Source: Cellulomonas composti
GTDB lineage: Bacteria; Actinomycetota; Actinomycetes; Actinomycetales; Cellulomonadaceae
DNA: 64,000 nucleotides
Assembly: GCF_007990245.1 (NCBI RefSeq)
Contig: NZ_BJWG01000011.1
Location: forward strand, 1-64,000
Direction: 5' to 3'
In this document: in pieces, positions 57,135 to 64,000 of the stretch
How the letters are laid out: every line of letters starts with the position of its first letter
Position numbering within the stretch: the stretch's first letter is position 1
The notes under the pieces: model-generated
Told to the model about the DNA's origin: nothing
Databases searched by the model: none
The model's input: only the letters and a program-made list of their open reading frames with translations
Position numbers and translations under genes: made by a program

Positions 57135-58625
57135 TCAGGCGGACGTGCGGTGCCGGCGCTCCACGTGGATCCCCTCCATCTGCTCGAGCGAGAGGCCCTT
57201 CGTCTCGGGGATCTTGAACAGCACGAACCAGAACGAGAGGAACGCGAACGCGGTGTAGATCAGGTACGGGATCGCGGCGCCGAACGCGTCCAGCAGCCAG
57301 GGGAACGACTGGGAGACCGCGAAGTTCGCGATCCACTGCGCCGCGGCGGCGACGCCGAGCGCGGCGGCCCGGATCCGGTTCGGGAACATCTCGCCGAGCA
57401 GCACCCACACCAGCGGTCCCCACGTCGCCCCGAAGAACACGACGAACGCGTTCGCGGCGATCAGCGCGGTCGTGCCCCAGCCGCCGGGGAGCTGGGTGAG
57501 GACCTCGCCCGGGTCGGCGGGGTCCGCGATCTCGTAGGACTGGGTGAAGGCCACGGCCATCAGACCCAGCGAGACGGTCATGCCGACCGAGCCGACGAGC
57601 AGCATCGGCCGGCGTCCCAGCCGGTCCACCAGGGCGATCGCGACGAAGGTCACCGCGACGTTCGTCACCGACGTGATCGTCGAGACCGTGAAGGCGTCGT
57701 CCTTCTCGAAGCCGACGGCCTGCCAGAGCGTCGTCGAGTAGTAGAAGATCACGTTGATGCCGACGAACTGCTGCAGGATCGAGAGCAGGATGCCGATCCA
57801 GACGATCGGCAGCAGCCCGAGGCAGGGCCCCCGCAGGCTCGAGTGCGCGGCGTTGTGCTCGTCCTGCGCGATGCTGTTCTCGACCGCGCTCGCGGCGCCC
57901 TGCGGATCCGCGTCGACGGTCGCCAGGACCGCGAGCGCCTCGTCGTGGCGGCCGCGGCTCAGCAGGTACCGGGGCGACTCCGGGATCGTCAACGCGATCC
58001 ATCCGTAGACCGCCGCCGGCACGGCGCCGACGAAGAACATCCACTGCCATGCGGCCGCGCCCCAGAAGAGCTCGGCGGACGGGTCGCCGGCCACGCTCTG
58101 CAGGATCTGGTCGGAGAGCAGCGCTGTGAAGATGCCGAGCGTGATCGCGAGCTGCTGCAGCGAGCCGAGCCGGCCGCGCAGCGCCGACGGCGAGATCTCG
58201 GCGATGTAGGCGGGTGCCATGACCGAGGCGATGCCGATGCCGATGCCGGACAGGATGCGCCACAGGATCAGGTCCGCGGTCGTGACCGCGAGCCCCGTCA
58301 TGATCGAGGACACCAGGAACATCACGGCGCCGAGGAACATGGTGCGCGTGCGGCCCCAGCGGTCCGCGAGCCGCCCCGCGAGCCACGCGCCGAGGGCCGA
58401 GCCGAGCAGGGCGACCGCGACGACGAAGCCGGACAGGGCCGAGCTGAGGCCGAACTCGTCCTTGATCGCCTCGTTGGCGCCGTTGATGACCGAGCTGTCG
58501 AAGCCGAACAGGAACCCTCCGACGGCCGCCGCCACCGCCAGGACGGTCGCCCGGCGGCGGTACGGGCTCGCGCCGTCGGCCGCCGGTGCGGTCGCTGCCT
58601 CGTCGGCTCCTGTCGGTCCCGGCAC
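57135..58625 (-). CDS. Sugar-porter family MFS transporter
   Basis: A 496-aa sugar:H+ symporter-type protein with twelve helices. Sugar-porter signatures are complete: FLFGFDSSVINGANEAI near residue 35, GRLADRWGRTRTMF near 80, PAYIAEISPSALRGRLGSLQQLAI near 130, PESPRYLLSRGRHDEAL near 215, QQFVGINVIFYYSTTLW near 290, LVDRLGRRPMLLVGS and the C-terminal PETKGLSLEQMEG. It probably imports a pentose or hexose; the specific sugar is not readable, though xylose is attractive given xylAB in the window. The GTG at 58625 has GAAGGGG upstream. Confidence 0.92.
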   Translation of the reverse strand: MPGPTGADEAATAPAADGASPYRRRATVLAVAAAVGGFLFGFDSSVINGANEAIKDEFGLSSALSGFVVAVALLGSALGAWLAGRLADRWGRTRTMFLGAVMFLVSSIMTGLAVTTADLILWRILSGIGIGIASVMAPAYIAEISPSALRGRLGSLQQLAITLGIFTALLSDQILQSVAGDPSAELFWGAAAWQWMFFVGAVPAAVYGWIALTIPESPRYLLSRGRHDEALAVLATVDADPQGAASAVENSIAQDEHNAAHSSLRGPCLGLLPIVWIGILLSILQQFVGINVIFYYSTTLWQAVGFEKDDAFTVSTITSVTNVAVTFVAIALVDRLGRRPMLLVGSVGMTVSLGLMAVAFTQSYEIADPADPGEVLTQLPGGWGTTALIAANAFVVFFGATWGPLVWVLLGEMFPNRIRAAALGVAAAAQWIANFAVSQSFPWLLDAFGAAIPYLIYTAFAFLSFWFVLFKIPETKGLSLEQMEGIHVERRHRTSA

Positions 58626-58672
58626 GCCACGCCCCTTCGGATGGTTGCCCGGGCCGGCCCCGGGACGCGTTC

Positions 58673-58678
58673 TACTCT
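58673..58678 (+). promoter_or_regulatory. Candidate -10 for the unknown gene at 58747 (TACTCT)
   Basis: TACTCT would start a transcript near 58685, giving a leader of about 60 nt that includes the AGGAGGAGG ribosome site. Confidence 0.4.
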
Positions 58679-58746
58679 GGCGCGCAGGGGACGGTCCCGC
58701 ACGCCGACGGGCGTCGCCGGTGGTGGTGCGATCAGGAGGAGGTCCG

Positions 58747-59388
58747 ATGACCGACACACCCGGACGGCCTCGACCGCGCCGGCCCGCCCTGATCGACCCC
58801 GCGGCGGCCGACGAGCTGCCCGGCGACCTGGACCCCGCCGTGCGCCGCGACGTCGCGCACACGACCGCCGCCGCGCTGGTGCACCAGGGCCGGGCGACGG
58901 CGGACCCCGACGTCGTGGCCCGCCTCGTCGCCCTCGTCGAGACCGAGGGGCTCGACGTCGTGGCGGCCATGTGGGCCGACAGTCCGGCCGGCTCGCTGCC
59001 CGGCGCGCTGTGGCGGCTGTACGTGCTGCGCGAGTGGGTGCGCCGCGACCCGGCGACCGTCGCGGACCGCTACCGACTCGGGGTGGCCGCCGTGCCGGTG
59101 CACGACGTCGTCGCGGGCGTCGCGGACGCGCCCGGACCTGCGGACGTGCGGGCTGTGGCCGATGCCGTGCTCTCGGGGGTCTACACCGGGGAGCTCGACG
59201 CCGCGCTCGAGCGCGCGGGTGCCTTCTGCCGCGTCCTCGCGGCCGGGGCCGCCGTGGATGCCGACCATCTCGACGAGGTCGACCCGGCGGGGGCGACGCG
59301 CCAGACCCGCGGCGCGGCGTCGCTGCTGCGTACCGCGGAGGAGCTCGAGCACGCCGCGACGCTGTGGCGGGCCGGGCGGCTCGAGTGA
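58747..59388 (+). CDS. Conserved-looking soluble protein of unknown function
   Basis: A 213-aa acidic, Ala/Asp-rich, probably all-helical protein (RRDVAHTTAAALVHQGRATADPDVVARLVALVETEGLDVVAAMWADSPAGSLPGALWRLYVLREWVRRDPATVADRY). There is no signal peptide, membrane helix, Cys pair or motif that I recognise. A very good ribosome site (AGGAGGAGG, about 6 nt from the ATG) shows it is a real gene. It is divergent from the sugar porter and converges on pit. Confidence 0.7.
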   Translation: MTDTPGRPRPRRPALIDPAAADELPGDLDPAVRRDVAHTTAAALVHQGRATADPDVVARLVALVETEGLDVVAAMWADSPAGSLPGALWRLYVLREWVRRDPATVADRYRLGVAAVPVHDVVAGVADAPGPADVRAVADAVLSGVYTGELDAALERAGAFCRVLAAGAAVDADHLDEVDPAGATRQTRGAASLLRTAEELEHAATLWRAGRLE

Positions 59389-59409
59389 GTCAGCGCCGCG
59401 CCGGGAGGG

Positions 59410-60432
59410 TCAAAAGAGGCGGCCGATCCAGGTGAGCGCAGGGTTCAGGACGAGGTAGCACACCGCCGCGACGGCGGCCGCGGCCGGGATCGTCAGCACC
59501 CATGCGGTCGCGATGTTCCGCGCGACGCCCCAGCGCACCGCGGACAGGCGCTTGGTCGCGCCGACGCCCATGATCGCGGACGTCACGGTGTGGGTCGTCG
59601 AGACGGGTGCGTGCAGCAGGTAGGCGTTCGCGTAGAGCACGGTCGCCGAGACGGACTCCGCGATGAAGCCGCGCGCCGGGTCCACCTCGATGATCTTGCG
59701 GCCGAGCGTGCGCATGATGCGCCACCCGCCCGAGTAGGTGCCGGCGGAGATGGCCGCCGCGGCGGCGAACTTGACCCACAGCGGGATGCCCTCGTCCGGG
59801 TCCGCCCAGCCGACCGTCAGCAGCGCCAGGAAGATGACGCCCATCGTCTTCTGCGCGTCCTGCAGGCCGTGGCCGAGCGCCATCGCGGAGGCCGAGACGG
59901 TCTGCGCGAGGCGGAACCGGCGCATCGTCGGGGCGGGCGCTGCGTTCCGGATCAGCCAGAGCAGGCCGACCATGATCGCGAACGCGAGCGCGAAGCCGAT
60001 CAGCGGCGAGAAGATCATCGGCAGCACGACCTTCTCGTACACCGACGACCAGAACACGGTCATGCTCGCGGCGATGCCGGCGCCCACGAGGCCGCCGATG
60101 AGGGCGTGCGTGGACGACGACGGCAGGCCGCGCCACCACGTGATGAGGTTCCACCCGATGGCGCCGAGCAGCGCGCACACGATCACCGTCAGACCGTGCG
60201 CGTTCTCCGAGTCCTGCAGGTCGATGATCGACGTCGCGATGGTCTCCGCGACCGCGGTGCCTAGCATCGCGCCGACGAAGTTCATGATCGCGGCCATGAT
60301 GAGCGCGATGCGCGGCGTCAGGGCGCGCGTGGACACCGACGTCGCGATGGCGTTCGCGGCGTCGTGGAACCCGTTGGTGTAGTCGAAGCCGAGCGCGAGC
60401 GCGACGACGACGATGACGAGGAAGACCTCCAC
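59410..60432 (-). CDS. pit: Low-affinity inorganic phosphate transporter, PiT family
   Basis: A 340-aa phosphate:cation symporter. The two PiT repeats are visible: GFDYTNGFHDAANAIATSVSTRALTPRIALI (about residues 15-45) and the second, inverted copy APVSTTHTVTSAIMGVGATKRLSAVRWGVARNIATAWVLTIP near 275-315; GLPSSSTHALIGGLVGAGIA near 102 is a third hallmark. Helices span the protein. The GTG start is preceded by the DUF47 gene 6 nt upstream; the pair are co-transcribed. It is the constitutive counterpart of the inducible Pst system in this window. Confidence 0.95.
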   Translation of the reverse strand: MEVFLVIVVVALALGFDYTNGFHDAANAIATSVSTRALTPRIALIMAAIMNFVGAMLGTAVAETIATSIIDLQDSENAHGLTVIVCALLGAIGWNLITWWRGLPSSSTHALIGGLVGAGIAASMTVFWSSVYEKVVLPMIFSPLIGFALAFAIMVGLLWLIRNAAPAPTMRRFRLAQTVSASAMALGHGLQDAQKTMGVIFLALLTVGWADPDEGIPLWVKFAAAAAISAGTYSGGWRIMRTLGRKIIEVDPARGFIAESVSATVLYANAYLLHAPVSTTHTVTSAIMGVGATKRLSAVRWGVARNIATAWVLTIPAAAAVAAVCYLVLNPALTWIGRLF

Positions 60433-60438
60433 GAGCGG

Positions 60439-61059
60439 TCAGGACTCCTTGAGCGCGATCGTCTCGACGGTGTTGGCCACCTTCTCGAACGCGTCGGCGG
60501 CGTCCTCGAGCTTCTCGACGATCTCCTTGAGCTTCATCAGCAGGATCGGGTCGGCGATCTCGTCGAACATCTGCGCGAGCAGCTTGCGGTGCGACTTGTC
60601 GGCCTGGTTCTCGAGGCGGTTGACCTCGACCCAGTACTCCGAGAGCGATTCCATCGAGCGCAGCCGCGGCATGGCGTCGGCCGTGAGTTCGGCCGCGCGC
60701 TGCAGCACCTGCACCTGGTCCGCGACCCGGGCCGGGAGCTGACCCACCTTGTAGAGCACGATGAGCTCCGCGGCCTCGTCCATGTAGTCCATGCAGTCGT
60801 CGAGGTTGGAGGCCAGGTTGTAGATGTCGTCGCGGTCGAACGGCGTGACGAACGTCTGGTTCAGCCGACGCATGATCGAGTGCGTCGCATCGTCGGCGAG
60901 GTGCTCGGCCTCGGCGATCTTCTTGCCGATCTCCTTGCGCTGGGCGGCGTCCGCGCCGAGCATCTGCCCGAGCAGGTTGGCCCCCGTGACGAGGTGCAGT
61001 GCCGAAGCGGCGAAGAGGTCGAAGAACGTGGTGTCGCGCGGTGTCAGGCGCAGGCGCAC
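60439..61059 (-). CDS. DUF47 (PhoU-like) accessory protein of Pit
   Basis: A 206-aa all-helical protein related to PhoU (TTFFDLFAASALHLVTGANLLGQML, then DDATHSIMRRLNQTFVTPFDRDDIYNLASNLDDCMDYMDEAAELIVLY). The conserved FDRDDI and DD(C/I)MDYMDE segments are metal-binding in the family. DUF47 proteins are encoded with PiT transporters and are thought to regulate them. The GTG has GGAG about 6 nt upstream. A TAGCCT -10 lies at 61095-61100 on the minus strand. Confidence 0.9.
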   Translation of the reverse strand: MRLRLTPRDTTFFDLFAASALHLVTGANLLGQMLGADAAQRKEIGKKIAEAEHLADDATHSIMRRLNQTFVTPFDRDDIYNLASNLDDCMDYMDEAAELIVLYKVGQLPARVADQVQVLQRAAELTADAMPRLRSMESLSEYWVEVNRLENQADKSHRKLLAQMFDEIADPILLMKLKEIVEKLEDAADAFEKVANTVETIALKES

Positions 61060-61342
61060 GGGGGACTCCGGGGAGGGGGAGGAAGGACGGGATCAGGCTA
61101 GGTCACCGGGGCGGATTCTCGAAACGGCGGGTGTCCGGGAGGTGTCCTCATGGTGGCACCTGCGTCTGGGTGCGCGCTGGGACTTCGAGGACTCGCGGCT
61201 GGGAATGTGCGGGTAGCGGTCGTCGAGCGCCGGGGAGGTGACGCCGGACCGGGAGCGCCTCTCGGCGCGTGGCCGCTCGAAGCGGCTGATGATGGAGCCC
61301 GGGGCTACCGCGGTCCGGCGTCGTGGGTCATCGTACGCGGCG
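61060..61342. other. Intergenic region upstream of the pit operon
   Basis: A 283-nt gap holding the likely pit operon -10 (TAGCCT on the minus strand, 61095-61100) and otherwise nothing I can identify. It shows no GTTCACC repeats, consistent with Pit being outside the RegX3 regulon. Confidence 0.55.
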
Positions 61343-62323
61343 TCACGCCGGGACGGGCGGACGGTGCATCTCCGCCGCCACGACGCGCGGCCCCTTGGCG
61401 GTCTGGACGACGTGCGCGACGAGCAGCTCGGCCGGGCGCAGGAACGGGTCCTGCTGGGGCAGCGAGTCGGCGACCTGGCGTCTGGTGTGCTGCGCGAGGA
61501 CGTCGACGACGGTCGGCAGCACCGGTCGGTGCGTGCACACCAGCGAGTCGCCCGGCCACTGCAGCAGGTCGAGCACGGTCGCCGCGACCCGCGCGGGCGA
61601 CGCGTCGTTGCCCGACTCGGACAGGTGCGGCACGAGCTCGAGCGGCACCTGGGCGGCGGACGCGTACGGCGCGGCGGTGTCGACGCACCGCAGCCACGGG
61701 CTCGAGACCACCCGGCCGACGCCGAACGCCGAGACGATGGGCACGAGCTCCTCGGCCTGCTTCGCGCCGGTGGGCGTCAGCGGGCGGTCGCTCTCGCCGC
61801 CCTTCCAGGTGCTGCGTCGTCGGGCACTGCCGTGCCGGGCGACGACGACCGCGCGGCTGTCGAGGCGGTCCTTGGCGTGCGCCGCGACGAGCTCGACGAG
61901 CGGCGCGCGGTCGGCCGCGCGGGTGAGGCGGGCCGCGGCGGCGTCCACGTCGAACCAGCGCACCTGGTCGATCTCGTCGCGCGAGGCCCGCGGGACGGGC
62001 GGCCTGGCGCGCAGCGCGGCACCGTCGACGCGGCCCGAGACCTGCGCGGCCCAGTAGTGCACGCGCTTGAGCCGACCGTCGGACAGCGGGTACTCGAGCG
62101 GGGCCAGCGGGACGCCGAGGACCACGTCGTCGCCGGTCTCCTCGGCGACCTCGCGCCACGCGGCCGTGACGACGGACTCGCCCGGGTCGACCTTGCCCTT
62201 GGGCCAGGACCAGTCGCGATAGCGCGGCCGGTGGACGAGCGCGACCTGCAGGCGGCCCGTGCGCACGCGCCAGACGACCGCGCCGGCCGCCTCGACGACG
62301 GTCGGGGGTGCCGTTGTGCTCAC
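61343..62323 (-). CDS. NUDIX hydrolase fused to a histidine phosphatase (MutT1-like)
   Basis: A 326-aa two-domain protein. The N-terminal NUDIX domain (about 1-140) has the complete Nudix box in [23 protein letters not shown]. The C-terminal histidine phosphatase domain (about 155-310) begins [32 protein letters not shown] (RHG motif) and contains the second His in [16 protein letters not shown]. Mycobacterial MutT1 has this same fusion and cleans oxidised or dinucleotide polyphosphates (8-oxo-dGTP, Ap4A). It overlaps ppk by 4 nt and is conserved next to it in actinobacteria. The GTG 62323 start is fixed by this overlap. Confidence 0.9.
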   Translation of the reverse strand: MSTTAPPTVVEAAGAVVWRVRTGRLQVALVHRPRYRDWSWPKGKVDPGESVVTAAWREVAEETGDDVVLGVPLAPLEYPLSDGRLKRVHYWAAQVSGRVDGAALRARPPVPRASRDEIDQVRWFDVDAAAARLTRAADRAPLVELVAAHAKDRLDSRAVVVARHGSARRRSTWKGGESDRPLTPTGAKQAEELVPIVSAFGVGRVVSSPWLRCVDTAAPYASAAQVPLELVPHLSESGNDASPARVAATVLDLLQWPGDSLVCTHRPVLPTVVDVLAQHTRRQVADSLPQQDPFLRPAELLVAHVVQTAKGPRVVAAEMHRPPVPA

Positions 62324-64000
62324 CGCGTCGACCCCGGCCGACGGCGCTGCCGGTGGATCAGCTCGGCCTGCAGGTCACGCAGGGGGCCGTCGACGCCGCG
62401 GGCGTGACGCGTCCACTCGCCGTCCGGCTCCAGGTGCCAGCTCGAGGTGTTCTCGTCCATCGACTCGTCGACGAGCTCGATCAGCTCCGCGACCTGGTCG
62501 GGGTCGGCGACGCGGACCAGCGCCTCCACACGACGGTCGAGGTTGCGGTGCATGAGGTCGGCCGAGCCGATGAACACCTCCGGCCCCTCGAACCCGTCGT
62601 CGGGCGAGGGGTCCGCGTGCGCGAAGGCGAAGATCCGCGAGTGCTCGAGGAAGCGCCCGAGGATCGAGCGCGCGCGGATGTTCTCGCTCAGACCCGGCAC
62701 GCCCGGACGCAGCGCGCAGATGCCGCGCACGACGATGTCGATCTGCACACCGGCCTGGCTCGCGCGGTAGAGCGCGTCGATGGTCTCCTCGTCCACCATC
62801 GAGTTGAGCTTGAGCTTGATCCAGGCGGGGCGCCCGGCCCGGGCGGACACGGCCTCACGGTCGATCCGTTCGACGAGCCCGGTGCGCACGGACCGCGGAG
62901 CGACGAGCAGGCGGTTGAACCGGCTCTTGGGCGCGTACCCCGAGAGCTGGTTGAACAGCCGGGTGAGGTCCTGACCCACCTCGGGGTCGCTCGTGAGCAG
63001 CCCGACGTCGGTGTACAGGCGCGCCGTCTTCGGGTGGTAGTTGCCGGTCCCGACGTGGCTGTAGCGCCGCAGGCCGTCGGCCTCCTGGCGCACGACGAGG
63101 CTCAGCTTGCAGTGCGTCTTGAGCCCGACGATGCCGTACACGACGTGCACGCCCGCCTGCTCGAGCTTGCGTGCCCAGGAGATGTTGTTCTGCTCGTCGA
63201 ACCGGGCCTTGATCTCGACGAGCGCGAGCACCTGCTTACCCGCCTGGGCGGCGTCGATCAGCGCGTCGACGATCGGCGAGTCGCCGGAGGTCCGGTAGAG
63301 CGTCTGCTTGATCGCGAGCACGTGCGGATCGGCCGCGGCCTGCTCGAGGAACGTCTGCACGCTCGTCGAGAACGAGTCGTACGGGTGGTGCAGCAGGATG
63401 TCGCGCTCGCGAATCTTGGCGAACACGTCCGTCGGCGTCGCGCTCTCCACCTCGGCGAGCTGGCGGTGCGTCGTAGGGACGAACCGGGGGAACTGCAGCT
63501 CGGCGCGGTCGAGGTCCGCGATGACGTTCAGGCCGGTGTGGTCGAGCGGCGCCGGCAGCGTGTGGACCTCGTCCTCGGCCATGCCGAGCTCGCGGATCAG
63601 CAGCGTGCGGATGCGGGGGCTGATGCCATCGGCCAGCTCGAGCCGCACCGGCGGGCCGAACTTGCGGCGCAGCAGCTCCTTCTCCATGGCCTTCAGAAGG
63701 TTCTCGGCGTCGTCCTCCTCGACCTCCACGTCCTCGTTGCGCGTGACGCGGAACGTGTGGTGCTCGACCACGTCCATCCCGGGGAACAGGTGGTTCAGGT
63801 GCTCGGAGATGACGTCCTCGACGGGCACGAAGCTCGTCGGGCCCTTCTCGACCGCCGCGGTCTGCTCGTCGGGAGCGCTCGGGCGCCCGCTCGCGTCGAC
63901 CGCGATGAACCGGGGCAGCAGTGGCGGGACCTTGACGCGCGCGAAGTGCTCCTTGCCCGTCGTCGGGTTCAGCAGCACGACCGCGAGGTTGAGCGAGAGC
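62320..64000 (-). CDS. ppk: Polyphosphate kinase 1 (5' part beyond the window)
   Basis: The C-terminal 560 residues of PPK1, open to the right edge (first visible residues [15 protein letters not shown]). It reversibly transfers phosphate from ATP to polyphosphate. Visible parts: [71 protein letters not shown], the catalytic [24 protein letters not shown] (autophosphorylated His in HVGTGNYH region), SPRSVRT-type [17 protein letters not shown], and [48 protein letters not shown]. The N-terminal domain lies outside the window. It pairs with pit-DUF47 and MutT1 as a phosphate-storage cluster. Confidence 0.94.
   Translation of the reverse strand, partial: LSLNLAVVLLNPTTGKEHFARVKVPPLLPRFIAVDASGRPSAPDEQTAAVEKGPTSFVPVEDVISEHLNHLFPGMDVVEHHTFRVTRNEDVEVEEDDAENLLKAMEKELLRRKFGPPVRLELADGISPRIRTLLIRELGMAEDEVHTLPAPLDHTGLNVIADLDRAELQFPRFVPTTHRQLAEVESATPTDVFAKIRERDILLHHPYDSFSTSVQTFLEQAAADPHVLAIKQTLYRTSGDSPIVDALIDAAQAGKQVLALVEIKARFDEQNNISWARKLEQAGVHVVYGIVGLKTHCKLSLVVRQEADGLRRYSHVGTGNYHPKTARLYTDVGLLTSDPEVGQDLTRLFNQLSGYAPKSRFNRLLVAPRSVRTGLVERIDREAVSARAGRPAWIKLKLNSMVDEETIDALYRASQAGVQIDIVVRGICALRPGVPGLSENIRARSILGRFLEHSRIFAFAHADPSPDDGFEGPEVFIGSADLMHRNLDRRVEALVRVADPDQVAELIELVDESMDENTSSWHLEPDGEWTRHARGVDGPLRDLQAELIHRQRRRPGSTR

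Noticed and set aside
57150-59435. 761-residue open frame on the plus strand across the sugar porter
   Set aside because: Mirror frame of the sugar-porter gene with extreme Arg/Asp/Glu bias; no domain.
1-64000. tRNA, rRNA, CRISPR arrays, insertion sequences, prophage genes, toxin-antitoxin pairs
   Set aside because: Looked for on both strands and none recognised. A tRNA or small RNA could be missed by eye; tRNAscan and Rfam searches would decide.

Overview
The window is chromosomal DNA of a high-GC Gram-positive actinobacterium, most like the Cellulomonas group. The reasons are the very high GC with C/G-ending codons throughout, a mycothiol glycosyltransferase (mshA), Lsr2, CarD, a SenX3-RegX3 phosphate system, and polysaccharide-degrading genes beside xylose genes. 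No rRNA, tRNA, CRISPR array, insertion sequence or prophage was recognised. All calls come from reading sequence and recalled family knowledge; no database search was run.

Layout. 1-326: 5' end of an uncertain leftward gene under a LexA/SOS-like box. 528-10558: tightly overlapping cofactor operon, folP, a folB-folK fusion, DUF3180, two PH-domain membrane proteins, a DUF2520 dehydrogenase-like gene, panC, panD, nadB, nadC. 10575-12532: leftward sigma/anti-sigma-like pair. 12626-14757: lysS, a 57-aa membrane protein, lsr2. 14921-18886: xylA-xylB with a divergent ROK regulator, followed by a lactonase-like gene (to 20079), mshA and gpmA. 22394-30929: phosphate block, with phoU (leftward), three small genes (DUF7144, DUF6325, SHOCT), senX3-regX3 and pstSCAB. 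GTTCACC-type direct repeats (PHO boxes) precede phoU, senX3 and pstS. 30939-33417: lipoprotein, carD, ispD, ispF. 33267-36269: EamA exporter, LysR regulator, zinc-less oxidoreductase. 36340-40938: aldonolactone/alditol oxidase, divergent from TetR-MFS-PLP enzyme around a palindromic operator. 41312-46760: secreted GH87 alpha-1,3-glucanase, LacI regulator and secreted GH16 beta-1,3-glucanase with CelR-type operators. 46959-48784: FMN reductase and luciferase-like monooxygenase. 48896-50524: SipW-type signal peptidase between a TasA-like protein and a small secreted protein. 50654-59388: GGDEF-EAL protein, msrB, NERD-like protein, MarR, MDR exporter with a second MarR, sugar porter, unknown protein. 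59410-64000: Pit transporter with DUF47 partner, NUDIX/phosphatase and polyphosphate kinase (cut by the window edge).

Two patterns run across the window. First, many genes begin with a -10-like hexamer exactly 6 nt (sometimes 7) before the GTG/ATG, as expected for leaderless mRNAs; this fixed several start codons. Second, phosphate economy is encoded twice: high-affinity Pst with SenX3-RegX3/PhoU control in the middle, and low-affinity Pit plus polyphosphate kinase at the right end. The loci least explained by known pathways are the TasA/SipW/small-protein locus, the TetR-oxidase-MFS-PLP cluster and the paired alpha/beta-1,3-glucanase locus.
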